From Mycobacteriaceae bacterium (lineage in GTDB: Bacteria; Pseudomonadota; Gammaproteobacteria; Burkholderiales; Burkholderiaceae_D), in the NCBI GenBank assembly GCA_903970145.1, contig CAJCHO010000072.1, positions 1-64,000 of the forward strand: a stretch of DNA of 64,000 bases, in the 5' to 3' direction. Under the pieces are notes generated by a model. That model was not told the DNA's origin. It did no database searches and worked only from the letters and a program-made list of their open reading frames with translations. Shown here one piece after another: positions 10,944 through 19,145 of this stretch (position 1 is its first letter; each line of letters begins with the position of its first letter). Made by a program: the position numbers and the translations under genes.

Positions 10944-11348
10944 TCAGGGTCCGGGCTGGGTCACATTGGTGCCGTCATCGGCCGCGAAGATTTCCTCGGC
11001 CAGGTGAAACGCCGAATTGGCCGCCGGCACTCCGCAATACACGGCGCACTGCAGGAAAACTTCCTTGATTTCGTCACGAGTCACGCCATTGTTGCGGGCA
11101 GCGCGAATGTGCAGGCGCAATTCCTCGCCGCGATTGAGCGCCACCATCATGGCCAGCGTCAGGAGACTGCGTGTGTGCCGCGGCAGGCCGGGTCTGGTCC
11201 AGATCTCGCCCCACGCGTAGCGCGTGATGAAGTCCTGGAACTCGGCGGTGAACTCGGTGGCAGTCTTGCGCGCACGATCGACGTGCGCCGCGCCGAGCAC
11301 GGCCCGACGCACGCCCATCCCTTGCTCACGACGCTTATCGTCATCCAT
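10944..11348 (-). CDS. pcaC: 4-carboxymuconolactone decarboxylase
   Basis: PcaC decarboxylates gamma-carboxymuconolactone to beta-ketoadipate enol-lactone. The 134-residue protein matches family length and carries TRYAWGEIWTRPGLPRHTRS, LTLAMMVALNRGEELRLHIR and the CGVPAANSAFHLAEE end typical of stand-alone PcaC. It overlaps pcaD by one base and is last in the pcaB-pcaD-pcaC series. Confidence 0.95.
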   Translation of the reverse strand: MDDDKRREQGMGVRRAVLGAAHVDRARKTATEFTAEFQDFITRYAWGEIWTRPGLPRHTRSLLTLAMMVALNRGEELRLHIRAARNNGVTRDEIKEVFLQCAVYCGVPAANSAFHLAEEIFAADDGTNVTQPGP

Positions 11349-12142
11349 TACACGCGCCCTTCCAGAAATCCGAGCAAGGCGGAGTTGAACTGCGCGGCCT
11401 GCTCAACGTTGGAGATGTGGGCGGCCTGCAGTTCGACATAGGCGGCCGCTGCAATCCTCTCGGCCAGGAAATGGGCATCCTGCACCGGCGTCGCCTCGTC
11501 AACCGTGCCGCTGACAACCAGAGTAGGCGCGCGAATCGCGCCAAGCGATTCGCGCAGGTCGACATCGCGGATCGCCGCACAGCAGCCGACATAACCGCGC
11601 GGATCGGTGGCAGCGAGGGTAGTCGCCATGCCCGCGATCTGCGCGCTGGCAGTCGAGCGATAGGACGCGGTAAACCAGCGGGCCAGCACCGCGTCCGCGA
11701 TTGCGGCCATGCCGCCCTCGCGCACCGCGTCGATGCGGGAATTCCAGGTGGCCGCCGTGCCGATCTTGGCCGCGCTGTTGCAGATGACGAGGCGCTCGAC
11801 GCGCGATGCCTGGTGAATGCCCAGCCACTGGCCGATGAGGCCACCCATCGAAAGCCCGCAGAAGTGCACCCTCGGCAAGGCCAGCCTGTCGAGTAGTTCA
11901 ATTGCATCGGTGGCCAGCGCCTCAAGGGTGTAGGGACCGTCGGGCACCGCGCTCGCGCCATGGCCGCGCGTATCGTAGCGCAACACCCGAAATCCCTGGC
12001 GCAGGGCATCCATCTGCCCATCCCACATGTGCAGATCAGCGCCCAGCGAATTGGACAGCATCACGACGGGCGCCGTCGGTCCGGCCTGGCTCGGCTCGAG
12101 CAGATAGTGCACTTCCCCGAAACTCAGTTGCGCGCGCGCCAT
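11348..12142 (-). CDS. pcaD: 3-oxoadipate enol-lactonase
   Basis: PcaD hydrolyses beta-ketoadipate enol-lactone to beta-ketoadipate. The 264-residue alpha/beta hydrolase has its nucleophile in GLSMGG (S98), with D215 and H242 as likely triad partners, and the typical opening LSNSLGADLHMWDGQ and DTRGHGAS. It lies 12 bases after the pcaB stop and overlaps pcaC by one base, so the three are translated from one message. Confidence 0.95.
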   Translation of the reverse strand: MARAQLSFGEVHYLLEPSQAGPTAPVVMLSNSLGADLHMWDGQMDALRQGFRVLRYDTRGHGASAVPDGPYTLEALATDAIELLDRLALPRVHFCGLSMGGLIGQWLGIHQASRVERLVICNSAAKIGTAATWNSRIDAVREGGMAAIADAVLARWFTASYRSTASAQIAGMATTLAATDPRGYVGCCAAIRDVDLRESLGAIRAPTLVVSGTVDEATPVQDAHFLAERIAAAAYVELQAAHISNVEQAAQFNSALLGFLEGRV

Positions 12143-12154
12143 GCAATCACTCGC

Positions 12155-13513
12155 TCAGGATGGCTCGCGAGAGCGGGCCAGAACGGCCTCCATCATCGCA
12201 CGGCTCGCACCCAGATAAGCAAGTGGATCAAGTAATCCGGTGATGGTCGGCACGTCCAGATGTGCGCGTACCGCACCGGTTGCTGCCAGTACGTCGGCGA
12301 GCGTGCGCTTTTCTGCCAGCGCCAGCCGGCAGGCGGCCTCGACGAGCTCATGCGCCCTGGCGCGTCCGACGTGGCGCGCCAGTTCCATGCTGACCGCTTC
12401 GGAGAGATTCAGGCCGTGCAGAAGCTCAAGATTGGCGCGCATGCGTGCAGCATCCACTTCAAGGCCTTCCAGGAGGGGTGCGGCGTGCTCGAGAGCCGAG
12501 GCGGTCAGTCGGCACAATTCGGGAAGCACTTCCCACTCCGCCTGCCAGCCGCCAAGGCCGCGTTCATGTTCCTGCACAGCGGCGCTAAAAAGCGTAGCCA
12601 CGAGGCCCGGGGTTCGCGTGGCGCAGGCGAGGATCGCCGCGCAGGCAACCGGATTGCGCTTATGCGGCATCGTCGAGGAGCCACCGCGCCCAACTGCACC
12701 AGGCTCGAAGACCTCGGCCACCTCGGTCTGCATCAGCAGTGCCACGTCGCGCGCAAGCTTGCCAAGGCTGGCAACAAGCCCGGCAGCCATCCCGGCAAAC
12801 TCCAGGATCCGGTCGCGCTGGGCGTGCCAGGGGATGTCAGGGATGACGAGCCCAAGCTCGCTCGCCAGTTCCTGCCTGACCCGCAGACCGTCATCGCGCA
12901 GCGAAGCCAGGGTGCCGCTCGCGCCACCGAACTGCAGCACCAATTGCCCCTCGAGGCGTGTCAGACGACTGCGCTGGCGCAACAGGCCGTCGAGCCAGCC
13001 CGCCGCCTTCAGACCGAAGGTAATCGGCACGGCCTGCTGCAGCCAGGTGCGCCCGGCCATCACGGCAAAGCCATGGCGCTCGACGTGCAGCGTCAATGCC
13101 TTTATCGAGCGCGTGAGCTCGGTCTTCATGAGTTGCAGGGCCGCGCGCAATTGCAACATCAACGCGCTATCGATGACGTCCTGGCTGGTCGCACCCCAGT
13201 GCACGAAACCGGCCGCCAGCTCGTCCTCTGCGGCCACCCGTTCGGTCAGCGCACGAACCAGTGGTATCGCCAGGTTCCCGGCACTCGCCGCCGCGGCGGC
13301 CAGCGCCTGCCGGTCATAGAATTTCTCGTCGCAGTGGCGCGCGATTGTCGCGGCGGCAATCTCGGGAATCAGCCCGCAGCGCGCCTGGGCAGCCGCCAGC
13401 GCCGCCTCAAAGTCGAGCATCGCCTGCAGCTGCGCGCTCTCGCCAAAGATCGCCTGCATCGCGGCGCTGCCAAAAATTCCATCCAAAAGACTGCGGCTGC
13501 TGGCGCCTGTCAC
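12155..13513 (-). CDS. pcaB: 3-carboxy-cis,cis-muconate cycloisomerase
   Basis: PcaB converts beta-carboxymuconate to gamma-carboxymuconolactone. The 452-residue protein belongs to the fumarase/aspartase superfamily and shows its signature GSSTMPHKRNP at residues 278-288, plus HWGATSQDVIDSA. The GTG start at 13513 is preceded by GGGAGG at good spacing. Upstream in-frame residues look non-coding. It starts the pcaBDC segment about 100 bases after the DUF2783 gene. Confidence 0.95.
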   Translation of the reverse strand: MTGASSRSLLDGIFGSAAMQAIFGESAQLQAMLDFEAALAAAQARCGLIPEIAAATIARHCDEKFYDRQALAAAAASAGNLAIPLVRALTERVAAEDELAAGFVHWGATSQDVIDSALMLQLRAALQLMKTELTRSIKALTLHVERHGFAVMAGRTWLQQAVPITFGLKAAGWLDGLLRQRSRLTRLEGQLVLQFGGASGTLASLRDDGLRVRQELASELGLVIPDIPWHAQRDRILEFAGMAAGLVASLGKLARDVALLMQTEVAEVFEPGAVGRGGSSTMPHKRNPVACAAILACATRTPGLVATLFSAAVQEHERGLGGWQAEWEVLPELCRLTASALEHAAPLLEGLEVDAARMRANLELLHGLNLSEAVSMELARHVGRARAHELVEAACRLALAEKRTLADVLAATGAVRAHLDVPTITGLLDPLAYLGASRAMMEAVLARSREPS

Positions 13514-13613
13514 GTCGTTCCTCCCGTATCCTGCTGCCGCACTCCGGCACTGTGCCATCCGTGAAGAGTTGCAGGGCAGAACCCACCCATGATACCCAAG
13601 GGGCGCGCTGCGG

Positions 13614-13820
13614 TCATGACGCCGTGCTGCCGCGGCGCGCGTAATCAAGCGCCGCAATCAGTATTTCGTGCCGACCGATGTGGTTGGCCAATAGGAGGAT
13701 CAGGCGCGCGTTCAGGGCAGCACTTTCGCGATCATCCAGACCGCGATGCACCTCGATGAGGGCCTCATAGAAGTCATCAGGCCGTTCCAGATTGGATGCT
13801 GTCGTGAGTGATTGGCTCAT
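13614..13820 (-). CDS. Small DUF2783 protein
   Basis: A 68-residue protein beginning MSQSLTTASNLERPDDFYEA, with the Asp/Glu-rich core and RLILLLANHIGRHEILIAALD end seen in DUF2783 proteins. Its ATG overlaps the stop of the FAD monooxygenase (ATGA), and members of this family are often found beside such monooxygenases. I infer that it is a partner or stability factor of the monooxygenase. No catalytic motif is visible. Confidence 0.75.
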   Translation of the reverse strand: MSQSLTTASNLERPDDFYEALIEVHRGLDDRESAALNARLILLLANHIGRHEILIAALDYARRGSTAS

Positions 13821-15499
13821 GCTGTCTCCGCGATGTGGCCCAGGGCGCGTTCGCGCGCCTTGTACACTTCCATGGCCTGCAGGCCGTGCCAGCGAGCACA
13901 TACGTGCTGGTCGGGGCGCAGCAGATAAGAGCTGCCATGCGCCATCTCATAGCGCTGCGCGAGCACGCCGCGCACGTCGTGGGCAAACGTGAAGCCTTGC
14001 GGCACTCCGGGGTGCTCGCCCGGCTCTGCGCTCACGACCAGCACCTGGATCTGGTCAGCCAGCGAGTGCAGCTGGCGCAGTTGTTCATCGATCTCGGACT
14101 CGCGCCCCCGCCCCCGATATACCAGGAGGCAGAACCGGCCATCAAGGAGCTCAAGCAGCCAGCGCTCGGCACCGGCGACGACGAGCGGCGCATCGGCGGC
14201 AACGCTGCCTGGTGGCACCCCGGCGTCATAGCGCTCGCTCTGCGGATAATTGAGGACACTGCTGCTCAGTACCGCGGGTACCGACAGTCGTCCGCTATTG
14301 ACAAGGCTTCTGGCGAAAGCGTGTTCGTGTGCCAGACTGAGGACTGCGTCACGAAATAGGCGGCTGGCTACGCTCTTGGGTGTGATGAAATCGGTGCTGC
14401 GCGTCGAGTTGAGCAGGTTCTCATCGGTCGCTTGCTGGCGCTCGGAATCAAAACTTGCCAGCAATCCCGGCCCGGCATCGCCCGCCAGGACGGCAGCGAG
14501 CTTCCACGCCAGATTTTCAGCGTCCTGCAGGCCACCATTGGCGCCGCGCGCACCAAACGGCGAGACACTGTGCGCCGCATCGCCGATGAAGATCACCCGG
14601 TCATGCACGAAACGCTCCATGCGCACGCACGAGAAGGTGTAGACGCTGACCCACTCGAGCTCGAATTCGACTGCCTCGCCAAGCATCGCGCGCAAGCGCT
14701 CCCGGACGCGCCCGGGCTCGCGTTCGGCTACCGGATCGGCGTCCCAGCCGAGCTGGAAATCGATGCGCCAGACATCGTCGGGCTGACGATGCAACAGAGC
14801 CGACTGATTGCGATGAAAGGGCGGATCGAACCAGAACCAGCGCTCGCTCGGGAACGCGGCGCGCATGCGCACATCTGCGATCAGAAAACGGTCCCGAAAG
14901 CTGTGGCCGTGAGCCTGCAGGCCAAGGATCTCGCGCACACTACTGCGGGACCCATCCGCGGCCACGAGGTAGTCGCAGGCGAGGCTGTATCGGCCCCTCG
15001 GAGTTGTGACCGAGAGTTCAGCACCGTCCCTGGTGTTTAGCACGCCCTCGACCCGGTTGCGCCAGCGGATCTCAAGAGCCGGCAGCTCGGCAGCACGCGC
15101 AAGCAGATAAGCCTCGACGTAGTACTGCTGGATATTGATGAAGGCCGGGTAATGCTCATCGCCCCCGGGCTGCAGATCAAAGCTGTACACAAGGCGCTCA
15201 CCAAAAAACACCTTGCCGGTGTTCCAGGAGACGCCCTTGGCGAGGATCGGTGAGATGCAGGCCAGGCGCTCGAAGATTTCCAGCGAGCGCCTGGAAAAGC
15301 AGATGGCGCGCGAACCCGTGGCGAGACTGTCGTCCTCGTCGAGCACGAGCACCTTGATGCCGCGCTGCGCGAGATCGATCGCGCAGGCCAGGCCGACCGG
15401 ACCCGCTCCCACGATGATGACGCGATGCCGCACCGGCGTCGCGGCGACTTCGTCTGGACTTGGCGTCCAGGCGAATTTCCGGGTCTGGAAATCCGGCAT
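13817..15499 (-). CDS. FAD-dependent aromatic-ring-type monooxygenase (PheA/TfdB/MhpA-like)
   Basis: The 560-residue flavoprotein has the three group A hydroxylase fingerprints: GAGPVG for FAD (residues 31-36), the DG motif AADGSRSSVRE (about 181-190), and the GD motif FIGDAAHSVSPFGARGANGG (about 304-323). A C-terminal extension of about 180 residues resembles the thioredoxin-like tail of phenol hydroxylase and MhpA homologues. It starts 11 bases after the MBL-fold gene and overlaps DUF2783. Its place directly upstream of pcaBDC suggests it hydroxylates a compound that feeds protocatechuate, but the substrate cannot be read from the sequence. It is too long to be PobA. Confidence 0.8.
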   Translation of the reverse strand: MPDFQTRKFAWTPSPDEVAATPVRHRVIIVGAGPVGLACAIDLAQRGIKVLVLDEDDSLATGSRAICFSRRSLEIFERLACISPILAKGVSWNTGKVFFGERLVYSFDLQPGGDEHYPAFINIQQYYVEAYLLARAAELPALEIRWRNRVEGVLNTRDGAELSVTTPRGRYSLACDYLVAADGSRSSVREILGLQAHGHSFRDRFLIADVRMRAAFPSERWFWFDPPFHRNQSALLHRQPDDVWRIDFQLGWDADPVAEREPGRVRERLRAMLGEAVEFELEWVSVYTFSCVRMERFVHDRVIFIGDAAHSVSPFGARGANGGLQDAENLAWKLAAVLAGDAGPGLLASFDSERQQATDENLLNSTRSTDFITPKSVASRLFRDAVLSLAHEHAFARSLVNSGRLSVPAVLSSSVLNYPQSERYDAGVPPGSVAADAPLVVAGAERWLLELLDGRFCLLVYRGRGRESEIDEQLRQLHSLADQIQVLVVSAEPGEHPGVPQGFTFAHDVRGVLAQRYEMAHGSSYLLRPDQHVCARWHGLQAMEVYKARERALGHIAETA

Positions 15500-15510
15500 G
15501 CTGGTCGGGC

Positions 15511-16464
15511 TCAACCCTCCAGCGCCTGCCACATGTCGCGATCGCGCTCGGCGGTCCAGATGCGCGGATCCGGGTGGCTGGTCGCCTCGTCAAATGCGCG
15601 GCTCACGTCAAATGGCATGCAGTGATCGAAAATCACCCAGTTGCCGTAGCGCGGCGCCAGCGTTTCATAGGTGCTCCGATAGACCTCACGCAGCGCGAGT
15701 CCGGCGCGTGCGCCGCGTGCGACAGCGCTGTAGAGGGCGGTGATGAATTCGCGGGTACCCGCGAGTCCGGCGCGCACCTCGGCCCTACCCTTTAGGGCAG
15801 CACCGCGCCCCGGCACCAGCCGCTCGGCACCTAAAGCCTCGAGCGCATCAAGCGTGGCCGGCCAATCGCGCAGATAGGCGTCACCGGTATAGGGCGTCGT
15901 CTCGAACTCGACCAGATCGCCACTGAAGAGTACCTTCTCCTGGGGCAGCCAGACGATCGAATCGCCCTTGGTATGTCCGCGTCCGACCTGCAGGATCTGC
16001 ACTTCGAGCTCGCCCATGCGCAGCACCAGCCTGCCGCTAAAGACCAGTGTCGGCCAGGTCAGCCCGGGTACCGATTCGACGGCGCGAAACAGTCGCGGAA
16101 AGCGCTCGATCTCGCTTTGCATATCGGCCGCACCACGCTCAACGATCAGGTCAAAAGTGTCCTGGCTGGCGATCACATGGTCGGCCCCGTAGGCCGAGGC
16201 GCCCAGCACACGTACGGCGTGGTAGTGAGTCAGGGTTACGTACTTGATCGGCTTGTCGCTGACTTCCCTGATGCGACGAATGACATCCTGGGCCATGATC
16301 GGTGTCGCCTGGGTATCAATTACCATCACCGCCTGCTCGCCAATGATCACGCCGGTGTTGGGATCGCCTTCGGCGGTGTAGGCCCAGGCATGCGCTGACA
16401 GCTGCTCGAAGGTGACCTTCTTTTCCACCAGGTCGGCCTGCGACGCGAATTTTTTCTGACTCAT
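15511..16464 (-). CDS. Metallo-beta-lactamase-fold protein with altered zinc motif
   Basis: The 317-residue protein has the MBL fold: an N-terminal beta segment, THYHAVRVLGAS, GRGHTKGD (H164), LFSGDLVE (D183) and a late IFDHCMP. The usual HxHxDH is HYHAVR (H80, H82, V84, R85), so the Asp and third His of the second metal site are missing. Activity with one metal, or a changed function, is likely. It is the first gene of the minus-strand operon that continues with the FAD monooxygenase and DUF2783, and it is divergent from pcaI. Confidence 0.78.
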   Translation of the reverse strand: MSQKKFASQADLVEKKVTFEQLSAHAWAYTAEGDPNTGVIIGEQAVMVIDTQATPIMAQDVIRRIREVSDKPIKYVTLTHYHAVRVLGASAYGADHVIASQDTFDLIVERGAADMQSEIERFPRLFRAVESVPGLTWPTLVFSGRLVLRMGELEVQILQVGRGHTKGDSIVWLPQEKVLFSGDLVEFETTPYTGDAYLRDWPATLDALEALGAERLVPGRGAALKGRAEVRAGLAGTREFITALYSAVARGARAGLALREVYRSTYETLAPRYGNWVIFDHCMPFDVSRAFDEATSHPDPRIWTAERDRDMWQALEG

Positions 16465-16581
16465 CTGGATCCTTCCCGCCAGCGCACGGCGCGCAGCGAA
16501 TGACTGTAGGGAACCGCTCCCCGCAGGCTAAGGGTCCGCCTGACCGGATGGTGGCGGCCTGCGCTACACTCTAGCCCATAT

Positions 16582-16592
16582 TGGCACTGCCA
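16582..16592. promoter_or_regulatory. Short palindrome in the MBL/pcaI divergent region
   Basis: TGGCACTGCCA is a perfect 11-base palindrome (TGGCA-C-TGCCA) located 26 bases before pcaI, in the 153-base divergent region. It could be a regulator site for the pca genes, but no pca regulator is present in the window and an arm this short can arise by chance. Confidence 0.25.
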
Positions 16593-16617
16593 CGTATCGG
16601 GCCGCAACGCATCCGTC

Positions 16618-17307
16618 ATGGTCAACAAGATTTTCGAGTCGGCCGAAGCCGCCCTCATCGACGTTCCCGACGGCGCGACCGTCATGATTGGTGGATTTGG
16701 CGGCGCCGGGCAGCCGGCCCACCTAATCGATGCCCTGATCGATCAGGGTGCGCGCGAGCTGACCGTCATCAATAATAACGCGGGCAATGGTGAAGTCGGT
16801 CTGGCTGCGCTGCTCAAGGCCGGGCGGGTACGCAAGATCATTTGCTCGTTTCCGCGCCAGGCAGACTCGCAGGTCTTCGACGGCCTGTATCGGGCCGGCA
16901 AAATCGAACTTGAACTCGTTCCCCAAGGGAACCTGGCCGAGCGTATTCGCGCCGCTGGTGCCGGTATCGGCGGATTCTTCACGCCGACCGGACACGGTAC
17001 CGATCTCGCGCGCGGCAAGGAGACCCGGGTGATCGCTGGGCGTGACTACGTGCTCGAATACCCGCTTCATGCCGACTTTGCGCTGATTGCCGCATATCGC
17101 GGCGATCGCTGGGGCAACCTCACCTACCGCAAGACAGCGCGCAACTTCGGGCCGATCATGGCGATGGCCGGCAAGGTCACTGTGGCGCAGGTCGACGGTC
17201 TGGTTGAACTCGGTTGCCTCGATCCCGAAGCGATCGTCACTCCCTCGATTTTCGTGCAGCGCGTGGTGAGCCTGAATCCGCAGCGCGCGCATGGAGGTGC
17301 TCCGTGA
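16618..17307 (+). CDS. pcaI: 3-oxoadipate CoA-transferase, subunit A
   Basis: PcaI with PcaJ transfers CoA from succinyl-CoA to beta-ketoadipate. The 229-residue protein starts MVNKIFESAEAALIDVPDGA and shows the CoA-transferase family I small-subunit motif MIGGFGGAGQPAHLIDAL, plus GGFFTPTGHGTDLA and YRGDRWGNLTYR. It overlaps pcaJ by 3 bases. No clear ribosome site precedes the ATG. Confidence 0.93.
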   Translation: MVNKIFESAEAALIDVPDGATVMIGGFGGAGQPAHLIDALIDQGARELTVINNNAGNGEVGLAALLKAGRVRKIICSFPRQADSQVFDGLYRAGKIELELVPQGNLAERIRAAGAGIGGFFTPTGHGTDLARGKETRVIAGRDYVLEYPLHADFALIAAYRGDRWGNLTYRKTARNFGPIMAMAGKVTVAQVDGLVELGCLDPEAIVTPSIFVQRVVSLNPQRAHGGAP

Positions 17308-17966
17308 GCTTGCCGAACAATTTCCGGCGTGCCACGCGCGACCAGATCGCAGCACGGGTAGCAGCCGACATCCCGCCCGGTGCCTATGTCAATCTTGGCA
17401 TCGGGCTGCCCACTCTGGTTGCCAATCATCTGGATCCCGTCCGCGAGATTATCCTGCACACGGAGAACGGACTGCTCGGGATGGGGCCGGCGCCTGCCGC
17501 CGGCAGCGAGGACTGGGATCTGATTAACGCCGGCAAGCAGCCGGTTACCCAGGTCGCTGGTGCGAGCTTTTTTCATCACGCCGATTCCTTTGCGATGATG
17601 CGTGGCGGTCACCTCGACATCTGCGTGCTGGGCGGCTTCCAGGTTTCCGAGACGGGCGACCTTGCCAACTGGCACACCGGCGCACCGGACGCGATTCCGG
17701 CGGTCGGTGGCGCCATGGATCTGGCAATCGGCGCCAAGAAGGTATTCGTGATGATGGAGCACCTGACCAAGTCAGGCGAGAGCAAGATCGTGCGCCAGTG
17801 CAGCTATCCGCTTACAGGCGTGGGCTGCGTGACCCGGATCTATACCGACCTCGCAGTACTGGATGTCGAGTCCGCGGGGCTGCGTATCGTCGAGCTATTG
17901 ACTGACCTGTCGGCAAGTCAGTTAAGTGAGATTTCAGGTGTCACCCTCCTGCCAGCGCTGCAATAG
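17304..17966 (+). CDS. pcaJ: 3-oxoadipate CoA-transferase, subunit B
   Basis: The 220-residue partner of PcaI carries the catalytic glutamate in HTENGLLGMG (E54), with YVNLGIGLPTLVANH before it. The GTG start at 17304 overlaps the pcaI stop (GTGA) and is preceded by GGAGG inside pcaI. Together the pair makes beta-ketoadipyl-CoA. The thiolase that would complete the pathway (pcaF) is not in this window. Confidence 0.94.
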   Translation: MSLPNNFRRATRDQIAARVAADIPPGAYVNLGIGLPTLVANHLDPVREIILHTENGLLGMGPAPAAGSEDWDLINAGKQPVTQVAGASFFHHADSFAMMRGGHLDICVLGGFQVSETGDLANWHTGAPDAIPAVGGAMDLAIGAKKVFVMMEHLTKSGESKIVRQCSYPLTGVGCVTRIYTDLAVLDVESAGLRIVELLTDLSASQLSEISGVTLLPALQ

Positions 17967-17988
17967 CCCGACAGTAGCTCGCGCGGCA

Positions 17989-18017
17989 CATCGCGTGGCG
18001 CATCGCGTGGCGCATCG
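17989..18017. repeat. 12-bp tandem repeat after pcaJ
   Basis: CATCGCGTGGCG occurs twice in tandem, followed by a partial third copy (CATCG). It lies in the short spacer between pcaJ and the DoxX-like gene. No function is evident. Confidence 0.5.
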
Positions 18018-18086
18018 GGCAGATCGAATCGGATGCGCCGACACAATCGCCTGCGCATTTAATGACCGACCGGGAGAAGGCGTGCG

Positions 18087-18458
18087 ATGAATACGCTCTT
18101 GTGGGTCCTGCAGATCCTCGCAGCGCTGGTCTATGGCGCGTCCGGCGTCATGAAGGTCTTCATGTTCGACACGATCCGCGAAGGTGTAAAGTCCTTCGAC
18201 GCCCTGCCACGGCAAGCCTGGATGATGATGGGCGTGCTTGAACTGGTCTGCACGCTCGGGCTGATTGTCCCCGGCCTTCTCCACTGGCAAGCGTCGCTTA
18301 CGGCGCTGGCCGCCGCAGCACTGGCCATCGAGAGCCTCGTTTTCATCGGCGTGCACGTGAAATATCGCGAGACGGGATCCATCGTCATGAGCGCCGTGCT
18401 CGGGCTCGTCATGCTATTTCTCGCCTACGCCCGAATCGTGCTCGTGCCGCTTGACTAA
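18087..18458 (+). CDS. DoxX-like small membrane protein
   Basis: The 123-residue protein has four hydrophobic spans and the DoxX-family pattern ILAALVYGASGVMKV followed by ELVCTLGLIVPGLL and a last span ending near the C-terminus. DoxX-like proteins are inner-membrane proteins, often near redox or stress genes, with poorly defined roles. It lies downstream of pcaJ and is convergent with a GNAT gene 16 bases away. Confidence 0.75.
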   Translation: MNTLLWVLQILAALVYGASGVMKVFMFDTIREGVKSFDALPRQAWMMMGVLELVCTLGLIVPGLLHWQASLTALAAAALAIESLVFIGVHVKYRETGSIVMSAVLGLVMLFLAYARIVLVPLD

Positions 18459-18474
18459 GCGGTACAGTGCCGTT

Positions 18475-18996
18475 TCAGGATAGGGCTCTGCTGGCCACAA
18501 TCACGCTACCGTCGTCGGCGCTGATGTGCAGCGAGAATCCGAGCCCGGTGGCAAGGGCGCGCATCCCGGCATTGTCGGACTGGATCATCCCCACCATTCT
18601 CGCAAAGCCCGCCGTGCGCGCGTAGTCGATCAGCGGCGACAGCAGAATGCGGCCAAGACCCTTGCGCTGCCAGCGGTCGGCGATGGTTACGGCGAACTCA
18701 CATTCGCGGGGTACTCCAGTCGCGCCATAACGCGCCACACCGGCCATGAGGCCCTCGTCACCCTCAAGCGCGATGAGGGCCATGGTTTCCCGATAGTCAA
18801 CCTCGACAAAACTATGTGCGAGCATCTCGGGCAGCTCGGGCAGCGGCGAGAAAAAGCGCGAGTACACGCTCTGGGCCGACAGGTGGCGCGCAAATTCGAT
18901 TTCCCGCTCATAGTCGGCAGCGCGGATCGGTCGCAGAAAAAGCGTCTGGCCGGCAAGCTCGATACTGCGCTCGCAGCCGCGCGGATAGTCAGCCAT
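18475..18996 (-). CDS. GNAT family N-acetyltransferase
   Basis: The 173-residue protein has the GNAT core, with ECEFAVTIADRWQRKGLG as motif A for acetyl-CoA binding and ARMVGMIQSDNAGMRALATG as motif B. The opening FLRPIRAADYEREIEFARHL and SRFFSPLPELPE resemble the acetyltransferase domain of Pat-type protein lysine acetyltransferases. It is divergent from a phosphotransacetylase fusion and acetate kinase, so a link with acetyl-CoA control is plausible. The substrate is not known. Confidence 0.75.
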   Translation of the reverse strand: MADYPRGCERSIELAGQTLFLRPIRAADYEREIEFARHLSAQSVYSRFFSPLPELPEMLAHSFVEVDYRETMALIALEGDEGLMAGVARYGATGVPRECEFAVTIADRWQRKGLGRILLSPLIDYARTAGFARMVGMIQSDNAGMRALATGLGFSLHISADDGSVIVASRALS

Positions 18997-19145
18997 GATT
19001 CCGATTCCCGCCTGGCGCCGTCATGGCGCCTCTTTACGGACCGACCCGTGCGGCGCGCGAGTCCGGCGCACCGCATAGCCCACCGATGGTGGGTAATGCG
19101 GGTATTATGCCCTCGGCGCGAGCGCTGCCGCGCGGGAGGATGTGG

